From assembly GCF_018327685.1 (NCBI RefSeq), contig NZ_BNEL01000001.1, positions 4,526,001-4,590,000 on the forward strand: a stretch of DNA of 64,000 bases, in the 5' to 3' direction. The translations under genes were made by a program, and so were the position numbers. The DNA is from Streptomyces sp. TS71-3 (GTDB taxonomy: Bacteria; Actinomycetota; Actinomycetes; Streptomycetales; Streptomycetaceae). Below are positions 1 through 11,290 of this stretch, one piece after another. The notes under the pieces were generated by a model. The model did not search any database. It saw only the letters and a program-made list of their open reading frames with translations, and was not told where the DNA came from. Each line of letters starts with the position of its first letter. Position 1 is the stretch's first letter.

Positions 1-1107
1 CACGGCGAGCACCGCGATGATCAGCGCCAGGGTGCCGCGCCGGGGGCGCGGGCGGCGGCGCACCGGGGGCGGGCTCTCCAGCCGGCTGGTGGAGTGGTGC
101 ATCGCCACCACGTCCTCGCGGGCGCTGCCGCCCGCGTGCCGGCGCCTTCCGGACCGGGCGCCGACGGCGGCCCGCAAGGCGCTCGGGATCACGCTGGTGC
201 GGTCCTCCGCGTTGTCGTGGGCGGTGGCACGCGCGCCGGGCGGCAGGGCGTCGAGCTGCTCGCTCGTGAGTGCCTGCCGAGCGCGCCTGGCGTCCGCGAG
301 CAGGGCGACCGCGTCCTGCGGGCGCGCCTGGGGCGCCCGCGCCGCGGCGGAGGCCACGAGTGCGTCCAGCTCGGCGGGCATCCCGGGGACGGAGGCCGAC
401 GGGGCCGGCACGTCCGTGCTCAGATGCTGGTAGAGCACCTGGGCGGCGGAGTCGCCGGAGTGCGGCCTGGCGCCGGTCAGCATCTCGTACAGCACGACAC
501 CGCAGGCGTAGACGTCGACCCGGGGGTCCGCGGTGCCGTGCTCGATCTGCTCGGGGGCCAGGTAGGAGACGGTGCCCAGGACGGTGCCCGTGGTGCTGGT
601 GATCGTGTTCACGGCGCGTACCAGGCCGAAGTCCGCGACCTTCACCCGGCCGTCGTCCCCTATGAGGACGTTCTCCGGCTTCATGTCGCGGTGCACGAAC
701 CCGGCGCGGTGCGCGGCGCCCAGCGCGGCCAGCACGGGCTCCAGGATGTCCAGCGCGGCCCTCGGGCGCAGGGCGCCCCGCTCGCGCAGCACGTCGCGCA
801 GGGTGCAGCCGGCGACGTACTCCATGGCCAGGAAGACGTAGCCTCCGTCGGTGCCCTGGTCGTAGACCCCGACCACGTTCGGGTGGGCCAGCCGGGCGAC
901 CGACTTCGCCTCGCGGATGAAGCGCTCGACGAAGGAGGCGTCGGCGGCGAGCGCCGGATGCATCACCTTCAGCGCGAGCACACGGTCGAGGCGGGTGTCC
1001 ACCGCTCGGTAGACCGTGGCCATCCCGCCCACCGCGATGAGCGCGTCGATGCGGTACCGGTCGTCGAGGACCTGCCCGATCAGCCGGTCCGAGAGGGTCG
1101 TGTCCAC
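1..1107 (-). CDS. Ser/Thr protein kinase, PknL-type (C-terminus beyond window)
   Basis: Hanks-type kinase that would phosphorylate Ser/Thr of partner proteins at the inner face of the membrane. From the GTG at 1107 the 369 visible residues hold a glycine loop (about 24-35), ATP-anchoring Lys47, helix-C Glu66, the catalytic loop HRDMKPEN at 139-146, DFG at 159-161 and APE at 184-186, so all key catalytic residues are present. A Pro/Arg-rich juxtamembrane stretch follows, and a hydrophobic segment begins near residue 358 at the window edge. Whether PASTA or other sensor domains follow cannot be seen. The synteny (Rv2175c-like gene, metF, dcw cluster nearby) matches mycobacterial pknL; I infer orthology or close kinship. 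The GTG start has no strong Shine-Dalgarno sequence, so it is the least certain part. Confidence 0.95.
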   Translation of the reverse strand, partial: MDTTLSDRLIGQVLDDRYRIDALIAVGGMATVYRAVDTRLDRVLALKVMHPALAADASFVERFIREAKSVARLAHPNVVGVYDQGTDGGYVFLAMEYVAGCTLRDVLRERGALRPRAALDILEPVLAALGAAHRAGFVHRDMKPENVLIGDDGRVKVADFGLVRAVNTITSTTGTVLGTVSYLAPEQIEHGTADPRVDVYACGVVLYEMLTGARPHSGDSAAQVLYQHLSTDVPAPSASVPGMPAELDALVASAAARAPQARPQDAVALLADARRARQALTSEQLDALPPGARATAHDNAEDRTSVIPSALRAAVGARSGRRRHAGGSAREDVVAMHHSTSRLESPPPVRRRPRPRRGTLALIIAVLAV

Positions 1108-1325
1108 GAAAGGTGAGTCTACGAGCCGTCACCGACAACCCGGACCACACGGACGTCCCCGGTGCGGGACTGAAGCCGTCCCGTGACGGCCGACCCGGCA
1201 GCCGGGGCCGCCGTGGTGGCCGGTCGCGGACCGGACCGCCACCGGCCCGAGGCGGCGGTCCGGGTCGCAGCCGGGCCACCGGCCCGAGGGGTGTTCCGGG
1301 TCACGGCCGGGTCACCGGCACCCGC

Positions 1326-3708
<2,383 letters not shown>

Positions 3709-3721
3709 GGGTGTCAAGACC

Positions 3722-3812
3722 CTCCCTTCGCCGGCATGACCCGGATCAGGTTCGTACGGTCGGAGGCCGTCCCAGCCTCCCTCTCAGCCCGGTGCGTCCG
3801 GGCTCCCGCGGA
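3722..3812 (-). ncRNA. TPP riboswitch (THI element)
   Basis: Read on the minus strand, this leader contains the two diagnostic THI-box blocks: GGGCTGAGAGGG in the pyrimidine-sensor helix and GAACCTGATCCGGGTCATGCC followed by GGCGAAGGGA in the pyrophosphate-sensor helix. A variable stem lies between them (GGAGGCTGGGACGGCCTCC). The element ends just before the ThiO ribosome-binding GGGAGGG. The 3' part of the aptamer runs almost into that site, with no separate terminator hairpin, so control is probably at translation initiation. This last point is inferred from spacing only. Confidence 0.96.
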
Positions 3813-3908
3813 GCTCTTTCCTGCGGCCCACCCTAGCCCCTCACCGTGCGACCCAGTAAGGGAGCCGCATTCCGGGGGCCCTCCCAGGGAGTACGCCTCG
3901 GGGAACGG

Positions 3909-3938
3909 CTGACTGACGGAAAGTCACGCGCTTATGGT
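3909..3938 (+). promoter_or_regulatory. Promoter of the flavoprotein gene, likely leaderless transcript
   Basis: A -10-like TATGGT at 3933-3938 lies six bases before the GTG at 3945. A weak -35-like CTGACT is at 3909-3914, 18 bases further up. The mRNA would start at or next to the GTG, and no Shine-Dalgarno sequence is present. Confidence 0.5.
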
Positions 3939-3944
3939 GATCGG

Positions 3945-5186
3945 GTGAGCGAGCAGACGGGACCGGAGAGCCGGTCACACCAGCTTCAGGCGGAGCGCCG
4001 CATCGTCGTGGTGGGGGCCGGCATGGCGGGCGTGCAGACCGCCGTCGCCCTGCGCGAGCAGGGCTTCGACGGCCCGGTCACCCTGCTCGGCGCGGAGGTC
4101 CACCCGCCGTACGACAGGCCGCCGCTGTCCAAGGCCGTGCTGCTCGGCAAGGCGGAGGGCTCCGCCTTCGACATCGACTTCGACGCGCTCGGTGTCGAGC
4201 TGCGGCTCGGCCAGGAGGCGACCGGCCTGCGGCCCGCCGACCACGAGGTGGACACCCCCCAGGGTCCCGTCCCCTACGACGTGGCGGTGATCGCCACCGG
4301 TGCGGAGCCCGTCCGGCTGCCCGGCGCCGAGGACATGCCGGCCGTTCACCTGCTGCGCACCCTCGACGACGCGGAGCGACTGCGCCCGGTACTCGCCGCG
4401 CAGCACGACATCGTGGTCGTCGGGGCCGGCTGGATCGGGGCCGAGTTCGCCACGGCGGCGCGTGAGGCGGGCTGCGAGGTGACCGTCGTGGAGGCCGCCG
4501 ACCAGCCGCTCGCCGGCGCGCTGCCCCGGGAGGTGGCGGCACCCATGGCGGACTGGTACGCCGAGGCCGGCGTAAGGCTGCGCACGCGCGCGCGGGTGGC
4601 CCGTCTGGAGCCCGGCGGCGTGGTCCTCGACGACGACACCCGGCTGCCCGCCGGGGCCGTCGTCGTCGGCGTCGGCGCCCGCCCCGCGACCGGCTGGCTC
4701 GCCGGTTCCGGGATCGCGCTCGGCACCCACCGCGAGGTCCGCGCGGACGACGGCCTGCGGACCTCGGCGCCCGACGTGTTCGCGGTGGGGGACTGCGCGT
4801 CGTTCCCGTCCGCGCGCTACGGGGAACGGCTCCTGGTGCACCACTGGGACAACGCCCTCCAGGGACCGCGCACCGTCGCCGCCAACATCCTCGGCCTGAC
4901 CAGCGCGGTCTACGATCCCGTGCCGTACTTCTGGTCGGAGCAGTTCGGCCGGTTCGTGCAGTACGCCGGGCACCACACGGGCGCCGACTCGCTGGTGTGG
5001 CGGGGCGACCCCGCGGGCGCCTCCTGGTCGGCCTGCTGGCTCCGCGGCACCCAGCTGGTCGCCGTCCTCGCCGTCAGCCGCCCCCGCGACCTGGCCCAGG
5101 GCCGCAGGCTCATCGAGTCCGCCACGCCCATGGACCCGGCCGCCCTCTCCGACCCCACCCGGCCCCTGAAATCGGCCACAGCCTGA
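3945..5186 (+). CDS. FAD-dependent NAD(P)H reductase, ferredoxin reductase family
   Basis: Two-dinucleotide-fold flavoprotein of the rubredoxin/putidaredoxin reductase family, which would pass electrons from NAD(P)H to a ferredoxin or similar carrier. The 413 residues show an FAD motif (VVVGAGMAGVQTA, about 21-33), an NAD motif (IVVVGAGWIGAEF, about 156-168), the FAD-closing motif DVFAVGDCASFP (about 275) and a C-terminal reductase domain with YFWSEQFG. It is divergent from the thi operon. The physiological partner is not encoded nearby, so the substrate is unknown. The GTG at 3945 fits a leaderless transcript; an upstream extension of the frame has no coding support. Confidence 0.9.
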   Translation: MSEQTGPESRSHQLQAERRIVVVGAGMAGVQTAVALREQGFDGPVTLLGAEVHPPYDRPPLSKAVLLGKAEGSAFDIDFDALGVELRLGQEATGLRPADHEVDTPQGPVPYDVAVIATGAEPVRLPGAEDMPAVHLLRTLDDAERLRPVLAAQHDIVVVGAGWIGAEFATAAREAGCEVTVVEAADQPLAGALPREVAAPMADWYAEAGVRLRTRARVARLEPGGVVLDDDTRLPAGAVVVGVGARPATGWLAGSGIALGTHREVRADDGLRTSAPDVFAVGDCASFPSARYGERLLVHHWDNALQGPRTVAANILGLTSAVYDPVPYFWSEQFGRFVQYAGHHTGADSLVWRGDPAGASWSACWLRGTQLVAVLAVSRPRDLAQGRRLIESATPMDPAALSDPTRPLKSATA

Positions 5187-5274
5187 GGGTCCTGCCGACC
5201 GTGCCCGCCCCGCGGCGCGCCTCGCCGGAGGCGCCCCGCTTCCGACTGCCGGTCCAAGATGGCACGCTTGTCCT

Positions 5275-5640
5275 GTGACCGAGATTGACGCAAAGATCGA
5301 TGCTCTCGTCCCCGCCTGGCTCACCCTCCCGGACATCGCCGAACGGCTCGACGTGGAGGTGACGCGCGTCAGGCAGCTGGTCAAGGAGGGCCAGCTGATC
5401 GCTGTGCGCCGCGGTGAGAACAGGGCATTGCACGTTCCGTCCGACTTCATCGACGGCGACAAGGTCGTGAAGGGCCTGACCGGCACCCTGACGCTGCTGA
5501 GGGACGACGGCTTCACCGACGAAGAGATGCTGGAGTGGCTCTTCACCCCGGACCCGAGCCTGCCGGGCACGCCCGCGCAGGCGCTCAGCGAGAATCGCGG
5601 CACGGAGGTGAAGCGCCGCGCCCAGGCGCTCGCCGTCTGA
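5275..5640 (+). CDS. Rv2175c-like DNA-binding protein
   Basis: A 121-residue winged helix-turn-helix protein. The motif PAWLTLPDIAERLDV followed by TRVRQLVKEGQLIAVRR (about 13-48) is the DNA-binding element, and the C-terminal part (LTLLRDDGFTDEEMLEWLF) is a small helical domain. The family is typified by M. tuberculosis Rv2175c, which is phosphorylated near its N-terminus by PknL and then loses DNA binding. Threonines here are at position 2 and in the HTH, so whether the phospho-site is conserved is not clear. Its targets are unknown. The GTG at 5275 lacks a Shine-Dalgarno sequence and may be leaderless. Confidence 0.88.
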   Translation: MTEIDAKIDALVPAWLTLPDIAERLDVEVTRVRQLVKEGQLIAVRRGENRALHVPSDFIDGDKVVKGLTGTLTLLRDDGFTDEEMLEWLFTPDPSLPGTPAQALSENRGTEVKRRAQALAV

Positions 5641-5786
5641 TTCGGATCCGCTGACTCCACGAACAGCCGCGCGTACGGGCCGCGGCCACCCCGCGGCCCG
5701 TACGCCGGGACGTGCGCGTCCCGCGCCCGCCCGCGGACCCGGGCCGATCCACCGCCGCCACCGACGACCCCTGGGGGGACCCCGCC

Positions 5787-6482
5787 GTGCCCAGCACCAG
5801 CCAGAGCGCCATCCCGGCCCCCGGCCCCGCCGCCGAGCCCGGCACCCTCAGGGACCGGCTCGCCGACGCCCGCCTGTACCTCTGCACGGATGCGCGCAAG
5901 CGGCAGGGCGACCTGCCCGAGTTCCTGGACGCGGCCCTCGCGGGCGGTGTCGACATCGTCCAGCTGCGCGACAAGGGCATGGAGGCCGCGGAGGAGCTGG
6001 AGCACCTGCGGGTCGTCGCCGACGCCTGCCGCAGGCACGGCAAGCTGCTCGCGGTGAACGACCGCGCGGACGTCGCCCACGCCGCCGGCTCCGACGTGCT
6101 CCACCTGGGCCAGGGCGACCTTCCCGTACCCGCCGCCCGGGCCGTACTCGGCGAGCGGGTCCTGATCGGCCGCTCCACCCACGCCGAACCGGAGGCCGCG
6201 GCCGCGGCCGTCGAGGAGGGCGTGGACTACTTCTGCACGGGCCCCTGCTGGCCCACCCCCACCAAGCCGGGCCGGCACGCGCCGGGCCTCGGTCTTGTGC
6301 GGTACACCGCGTCCCTGGGCACCGACCGCCCCTGGTTCGCCATCGGCGGCATCGACCTCGGCAACCTGGACCAGGTCCTCGACGCGGGCGCCCGCCGGGT
6401 CGTCGTCGTGCGCGCGATCACCGGCGCGGACGACCCCGCGGCGGCGGCCGCGGAGTTCGCCAAGCGCCTGCGGGCCTCCTGA
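5787..6482 (+). CDS. thiE: Thiamine phosphate synthase ThiE
   Basis: ThiE joins the pyrimidine and thiazole halves of thiamine. Conserved blocks are present in order: [52 protein letters not shown] and FAIGGI. From the GTG at 5787, preceded by GGGGGGA, the protein has 231 residues. An in-frame ATG farther upstream adds 25 residues with no family similarity. The gene is separated from thiOSG by two genes and is on the opposite strand, with no visible TPP element, so it may not share the riboswitch control. Confidence 0.95.
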   Translation: MPSTSQSAIPAPGPAAEPGTLRDRLADARLYLCTDARKRQGDLPEFLDAALAGGVDIVQLRDKGMEAAEELEHLRVVADACRRHGKLLAVNDRADVAHAAGSDVLHLGQGDLPVPAARAVLGERVLIGRSTHAEPEAAAAAVEEGVDYFCTGPCWPTPTKPGRHAPGLGLVRYTASLGTDRPWFAIGGIDLGNLDQVLDAGARRVVVVRAITGADDPAAAAAEFAKRLRAS

Positions 6483-6702
6483 TCCGGTACACCGCCTGAT
6501 CCGGTGCCCGGCACGGGACCGTCTCCGGCATGGCACCGCCACGTCACCCGCCCTGGCACACCCTTGTCACCCTTGTCACCGGCACACACCGCCTGGCAGG
6601 AATCGGCCAACACCGGAGCGACATACCGTGGCACACCCGCCCGTCACGTGGGCACCCGTAAGTCGGCATCCCGGCAAACAAGACAATTGACCTTGCTCCG
6701 GT

Positions 6703-6730
6703 TTGGTCGCGCCCCGCGTCTGGCTAGTCT
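6703..6730 (+). promoter_or_regulatory. Candidate metF promoter
   Basis: TTGGTC (6703-6708) and TAGTCT (6725-6730) are 16 bases apart. The -10 ends six bases before the metF ATG, which would give a leaderless mRNA. A better -35-like TTGACC at 6687 is 32 bases from this -10 and cannot pair with it. Confidence 0.45.
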
Positions 6731-6736
6731 GCCCGT

Positions 6737-7657
6737 ATGGCCTTTGGCACCGCATCCACCAGGATCGACCGCGCACCCACCGTGCGCGACATGCTCGCGT
6801 CCGGGACGACCACGTACTCCTTCGAGTTCTGGGCACCCAAGACCCCGAAGGGTGAGCGGAACCTCTGGAACGCCCTGCGCAGGGTCGAGGCGGTGGCACC
6901 GAGCTTCGTCTCGGTCACCTACGGGGCGGGTGGCTCCACCCGCGCCGGCACCGTGAAGGCCACCGAGCAGATCGTCGCCGACACCACGCTCACCCCGGTC
7001 GCGCACCTCACCGCGGTGAACCACTCGGTCGCCGAGCTGCGCAACATCATCGGGCAGTACGCCGACGCCGGGATCCGGAACATGCTCGCCGTGCGCGGCG
7101 ATCCGCCCGGCGACCCCATGGGCGACTGGGTCCCGCACCCGGAGGGCCTCACCTACGCCGCCGACCTGGTCCGCCTGATCAAGGAGTCCGGTGACTTCTG
7201 CGTGGGCGTCGCGGCCTTCCCCGAGATGCACCCCCGCTCGGCGGACGAGGACACCGACATCCGGCACTTCACCGACAAGTGCCGGGCGGGCGCCGACTAC
7301 GCGATCACCCAGATGTTCTTCCAGCCCGAGTCGTACCTGCGGCTTCGGGACCGCGCCGCGGCGGCCGGCTGCGACACGCCCATCATCCCCGAGGTGATGC
7401 CCGTGACCAGCGTCAAGATGCTCCAGCGGCTGCCCCAGCTCAGCAACGCCGACATCCCCGCAGCGCTCACGGAGCGCATCCTCGCCGTCCAGGACGACCC
7501 CGCGGCGGTACGCTCCATCGGCATCGAGTTCGCGACGGAGTTCTGTGCACGGCTGCTCGCCGAAGGCGTCCCGGGGTTGCACTTCATCACGCTCAACAAC
7601 TCCACGGCGACGCTGGAAATCCACGAGAATCTGGGTCTGCACCAGCACCAGGGCTAG
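6737..7657 (+). CDS. metF: Methylenetetrahydrofolate reductase MetF
   Basis: FAD enzyme that reduces 5,10-methylene-THF to 5-methyl-THF for methionine synthesis. The 306-residue protein has the usual single-domain bacterial length. The catalytic glutamate lies in [10 protein letters not shown]. Substrate and flavin loops are seen as [31 protein letters not shown] and [11 protein letters not shown]. The ATG at 6737 has a -10-like box six bases upstream and no Shine-Dalgarno. No cobalamin or SAM riboswitch is visible in 6483-6736. That gap does contain two tandem CACCCTTGT units near 6558-6575. Confidence 0.96.
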   Translation: MAFGTASTRIDRAPTVRDMLASGTTTYSFEFWAPKTPKGERNLWNALRRVEAVAPSFVSVTYGAGGSTRAGTVKATEQIVADTTLTPVAHLTAVNHSVAELRNIIGQYADAGIRNMLAVRGDPPGDPMGDWVPHPEGLTYAADLVRLIKESGDFCVGVAAFPEMHPRSADEDTDIRHFTDKCRAGADYAITQMFFQPESYLRLRDRAAAAGCDTPIIPEVMPVTSVKMLQRLPQLSNADIPAALTERILAVQDDPAAVRSIGIEFATEFCARLLAEGVPGLHFITLNNSTATLEIHENLGLHQHQG

Positions 7658-7720
7658 CAGCGGCCTTACGCTTGCCCGGCAGGGCGTGGCAAACCGCACG
7701 ACCGTAAGGGAGGGGCGTAC

Positions 7721-8938
7721 ATGGGCATGACGGTCCTCTACATCGCGTTCGGTCTGGTCGCGCTCTGGCTGCTGGGCGAGGTGCTGCTGCAGTACAAGGC
7801 ACGCCTGCGCTGGCGGCTGCTCGCCTTCGTCGGCTTCCTGGGCGTGGTGGTCGGCGTCGTGATGCCGTCCATCGTGGTCATCGTGATCGGCGCCATCGCC
7901 TTCGCCGTCGGGCAGACATGCGTCACCCTGTCGTTCCGCCGCGGCTTCACCACGGGCTGGGCGCTGGGTGGAAGGCCGGGTGCGAGCAGACGCCGCAAGG
8001 GCGACCCGGGCGCCCACCAGGACCCCACCCTCCAGGTCTCCGACCTGGAGTACGAGCCGGCCGGCTCTCCCGACGCCTACGACGGCCAGGACGCGTACGG
8101 TGCCCAGGACGCGTACGAGGACACCGGCTCGTACGACACCGTCGGCGCATACGGCGACACGGGCGCGTACCAGGCCGCCGGCGCCTATGACGGCCCCGAC
8201 GCCTCCGACACCCCGCCGCACCCCGAGCAGCCCTACGCCGCGGCCGGTGCGCCCGGGCCGCTGCCGCCCGAGCAGCCCCCGGCCCAGGTCTACGAACCCG
8301 AGCCGTTGCCGGAGGACACCGGCCAGTACGGCATCTACACCAACGCGCCCGCCTACGGTGCCGAGGGCGACGGCGGCTACGGAAACGGCTACGACGACAG
8401 CGGCTACGGCTACCCGCCGGCCGCGGCCCCCGACAACCCCGCCTACGCCTCGGCGTCCGCGCAGCAGGCGGGCTACGGCGGCACCGAGTACGGGTACGAC
8501 GGGTACGCCACGGGCTACGACCAGCAGCAGTACACCTATGACGCCGGGCAGCAGGTGTACCAAAGCTGGGTCGCAGACCCGTACGCGAACGGCGCGGCGG
8601 GACAGCCGGACGGCGCGGCGGGCACCCAGGGCTACGGCACCGAGCAGCAGTACGACCCCTACGCCCAGCAGGGCTACCCCCAGTCCTATCCGGCCCAGGA
8701 TCCCTACGCGGGCGGCTCGTACGGCACGGACACGCCTCCCGGCGGCGTCTGGATGCCCCAGCAGCGTGGCATCGAGGACGGCTACGGCGGTGACCTGCCG
8801 CCCGAGCAGTCCTACCCGTACCAGGGCCACCCCCAGGGCGCCTACGACCCCGCGGCGGCCGGCTACGACCCCGCGGCGGGCTACGACCCCACCACGGGCC
8901 ACGACCCGGGCTACCGCGACCAGCAGCACCGCTACTGA
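7721..8938 (+). CDS. Membrane protein with long Tyr/Gly/Gln-rich C-terminal tail
   Basis: 405 residues of unknown function. The N-terminus (1-70) has three closely spaced hydrophobic segments (VLYIAFGLVALWLLG, LLAFVGFLGVVVGVV, IVVIVIGAIAFAV). About 330 residues of low-complexity sequence rich in Tyr, Gly, Pro, Gln and Asp follow. Short degenerate repeats recur in it, such as DAYG/DAYE, TGAY/AGAY near 110-155 and AGYDP three times near the end. The tail is acidic and aromatic, which resembles disordered or prion-like segments. The start at ATG 7721 is supported by GGGAGGGG about eight bases upstream. Transcription is rightward and the gene is convergent with the oxidoreductase on its right. 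No catalytic motif was found. Confidence 0.85.
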   Translation: MGMTVLYIAFGLVALWLLGEVLLQYKARLRWRLLAFVGFLGVVVGVVMPSIVVIVIGAIAFAVGQTCVTLSFRRGFTTGWALGGRPGASRRRKGDPGAHQDPTLQVSDLEYEPAGSPDAYDGQDAYGAQDAYEDTGSYDTVGAYGDTGAYQAAGAYDGPDASDTPPHPEQPYAAAGAPGPLPPEQPPAQVYEPEPLPEDTGQYGIYTNAPAYGAEGDGGYGNGYDDSGYGYPPAAAPDNPAYASASAQQAGYGGTEYGYDGYATGYDQQQYTYDAGQQVYQSWVADPYANGAAGQPDGAAGTQGYGTEQQYDPYAQQGYPQSYPAQDPYAGGSYGTDTPPGGVWMPQQRGIEDGYGGDLPPEQSYPYQGHPQGAYDPAAAGYDPAAGYDPTTGHDPGYRDQQHRY

Positions 8939-9111
8939 CACACCCCGGCTACCCGGGGCGCCTCGGCGTCATCGAGCACGGCGACGGGCCTACAAGCACG
9001 GGTGGCGGCCGCGTTGGCCGGGGTCATGCCGCGGTCGAGCTTTCCGGGGCGCCCGCCGCCCTGGCCGCCGTGCGGCCGTCACGTGCGGGGCCAGGGGCCT
9101 CGGCGGGCCGC

Positions 9112-10611
9112 TCACCGCGAGCCGCGGAACTGCGAGCCCTCCACGATCAGTCCGGCGACCAGCGCGCCCGACATGCCCGCGTGCGGCAGCCCCCCTCCGG
9201 GGTGGGACCAGCCGCCCACGGTGAACAGCCCCGGCAGACGGGTGGTGTTCGAGGGGTGCAGCAGCCGGCCGCCCGCTGCGGCCAGGGAGGGCGGCGGGAC
9301 CGCTCCGCCCTCCGCGCCGGTCGCCTCGGCGACGTCCGCGGGGGTCCGCACCTCATGCCAGAGCAGACGTTCGCGCAGCCCGGGAACGGCCTCCTCCGCG
9401 CGCGTGAGCACCCGTTCGACGTCCTCCTCGGAGACCGCCGCGCCCGCGGGCACCGTGGCGGTCACCGTGACGGCCTCGTGCCCGGGGTCCGGCACGGACT
9501 CCGGGCCGTCGGGGCGCAGCACGCCGACCGTCGGCTCCGCGGGCAGGCCCGGGGCGGCTCCGAAGAGCCGGTCGAGCTCGCCTTCGCGATCGGGGGTGTG
9601 CACCACCGTGCGGTGTGCGGCATCGGACGGGCGGGCGCCCCGCAGAGCGAGCAGCACCGTCAGGCGGCTGGGCAACCCGGACCGGCCGGGCACCTCGCCC
9701 GCGGCACGGGCCGGGACTCCCGCCAGCATCCTGTCCAGCACGCCCGGCGCCACGCCGGCCACTACGAAGCCGGCCTCCTCGACCGTGCCGTCCGCCAGCT
9801 CGACGCCCGCCGCCCTGCCGTCCTTCTCCACGATCCCCGCCACCGGAGCGCCGAAGCGGAACTCGACCCGCCGGGCCACGCAGCGCTCGTACACGGCCCG
9901 GGCGAGCGCCCGCAGGCCGCCGCGCACCGCCCACATGCCGAACGTCTGCTCCAGATACGGCAGTACGGCAGCGGAGGCCGGGGCCGTCCGCGGGTCCATG
10001 CCGGCCGCGAGCGCATGGTGCTCCAGCAGCGCGCGGAGCCGGGGCTCGCCGCCGAGCTCCAGCTCCGCGATCTCCGCGAGGGTGGCCGCGGAGCGGTCCT
10101 TGCGCAGCAGGCGGCGCCTGACGGCCGCCGGATACGGCTCGCGCTCCCCGAGCACCCGCCAGTTCGGCCACAGCGGCTCCTCCAGCAGCGGGCGGCGCGA
10201 ACGGTCCCATGCCTCCCGCGCGCGGTTCATGAACGCCGCCCAGAGCTCGCCGGCACCGCCGCCGAGGGCCGTGTCGAGGGCCGCACCGACGGCGGCCCGG
10301 GAGGCGTTCGCCAGACGGACGTCCGTGCCGTCCGCGAACAGATGGCGGGCCGCGGGCTCGACCTGCGTCAGCCCCACGCACTCCTCCAGGGGCTCCTTGC
10401 CGGTCTTGACGAACAGGTCCCGGTAGACCGCGGGCAGCGGGAGCAGGCCCGGGGCCGTATCGAAGACGAAGCCGTCGCGCTCCACGCCGCCCAGGGCCCC
10501 GCCGTAGGTGTCCGAGCGCTCGTACACCACCACCCGGTGGCCCGCGACGGCCAGCCGGGCGGCGGCCGCCATCGCGCCCATCCCGGCGCCGATCACCGCA
10601 ATCCGTGCCAT
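9112..10611 (-). CDS. Phytoene desaturase-like FAD oxidoreductase
   Basis: 499-residue flavoprotein of the phytoene desaturase/CrtI-like superfamily. The N-terminal motif IAVIGAGMGAMAAAARLA with the following VYERSDTYGG binds FAD, and the C-terminal LPGLFTVGGWSHPGGGLP with GMSGALVAG closes the site. Superfamily members desaturate or isomerise isoprenoid and related lipids. No carotenoid genes (crtE, crtB, lycopene cyclase) are adjacent, so the substrate is not established and a carotenoid role is not implied. The ATG at 10611 begins directly with the Rossmann strand, so the start is well placed. Confidence 0.9.
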   Translation of the reverse strand: MARIAVIGAGMGAMAAAARLAVAGHRVVVYERSDTYGGALGGVERDGFVFDTAPGLLPLPAVYRDLFVKTGKEPLEECVGLTQVEPAARHLFADGTDVRLANASRAAVGAALDTALGGGAGELWAAFMNRAREAWDRSRRPLLEEPLWPNWRVLGEREPYPAAVRRRLLRKDRSAATLAEIAELELGGEPRLRALLEHHALAAGMDPRTAPASAAVLPYLEQTFGMWAVRGGLRALARAVYERCVARRVEFRFGAPVAGIVEKDGRAAGVELADGTVEEAGFVVAGVAPGVLDRMLAGVPARAAGEVPGRSGLPSRLTVLLALRGARPSDAAHRTVVHTPDREGELDRLFGAAPGLPAEPTVGVLRPDGPESVPDPGHEAVTVTATVPAGAAVSEEDVERVLTRAEEAVPGLRERLLWHEVRTPADVAEATGAEGGAVPPPSLAAAGGRLLHPSNTTRLPGLFTVGGWSHPGGGLPHAGMSGALVAGLIVEGSQFRGSR

Positions 10612-10778
10612 GCCAGGGACCTTATCCGCACCGGCGGCGGGCCCGTCCGGGACCCGTGGCCGAAGGCGTCCGCGGGCGTCCGAGGGCGTGAGACGGGCGG
10701 GCCGGCCGGCGGCCGTACGACTGCCTCAGCGTGCTCTCCGGGCGCCCCGCCAAGGGTGGTGCTGGGGGCGTGCCCCCA

Positions 10779-10802
10779 TGCCTGAGTAGGCCTACTCAGG
10801 CA
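10779..10802. repeat. Perfect 24-bp palindrome, candidate operator
   Basis: Two 12-base arms TGCCTGAGTAGG and its exact complement meet at the centre with no spacer. A further half-site TGAGTAGGCA follows at 10809-10818. A spacerless palindrome with an extra half-site is better explained by a dimeric DNA-binding protein than by a terminator. The regulator and the controlled gene are not evident; the oxidoreductase start is 168 bases to the left. Confidence 0.7.
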
Positions 10803-11012
10803 CGGAGATGAGTAGGCACGCGGATGGGCCGGGCCGCCCGGCACGGAAGAGTGGTGGCACGGAAGGCGCGCGGCGCCGTACCGCCGACACGGGGCGGCGG
10901 AACGGCGCCGCGCCCCTGGGCCGCCCGTGCACCGCGGGGCGGCCGGCCCTGGCGCGATGCGACGGCCCATGGGGGACGGGCCGCGGGGTGACCACGGGGG
11001 AGCTGCGGGGGG

Positions 11013-11064
11013 ACGCCGGTCCGGTGCGGTCCTGAACGGGGGATGGGCCGCACCGGACCGGCGT
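11013..11064. repeat. 17-bp perfect inverted repeat with 18-nt loop
   Basis: The arm 11013-11029 is the exact reverse complement of 11048-11064, so a transcript would fold into a very stable GC-rich hairpin. No T-run follows on either side. It could terminate a transcript from the left or be part of a structured RNA. It lies 227 bases upstream of the HEPN gene. Confidence 0.7.
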
Positions 11065-11290
11065 ACTCGTGTGGGGACGGGGCGCGGGGCAGGGGCACGC
11101 GCCGGGTCCGGCCGGGTGTCCGGGGCTCCTGGGGCGGCTCGGCCGACCCGCCCGGCCCCGAGCCCGCGGGGACCCGTATCCGAACGTGCGATCGAAGTAA
11201 ACGTGCAGGTCAGAGCCGATTGTCAGTGGGGTGGTCCACGATGGGTACTGACGGCCACGGGGCCGTCACCCAGACGACAGGAGGTATGTC

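Larger units (their letters stand above)
10612..11290. other. 679-bp gap without a convincing gene; contains palindrome and hairpin
   Basis: No open frame here looks like a conserved protein. Two structured elements are listed separately: the palindrome at 10779-10802 and the long inverted repeat at 11013-11064. A short hairpin (GGGGG/CCCCC, 10764-10777) lies immediately left of the palindrome. AGGAGGTATGTC just before 11291 is the ribosome-binding site of the HEPN gene. Confidence 0.7.

Noticed and set aside
9112..10611. Carotenoid biosynthetic cluster
   Set aside because: Only one phytoene-desaturase-like gene is present; no prenyl or phytoene synthase or cyclase genes are next to it.
10808..11035. 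75-codon Arg/Gly-rich frame downstream of the palindrome
   Set aside because: Not annotated as a gene because codon positions show no clear coding bias and no ribosome-binding site precedes it; mentioned only in the palindrome finding.
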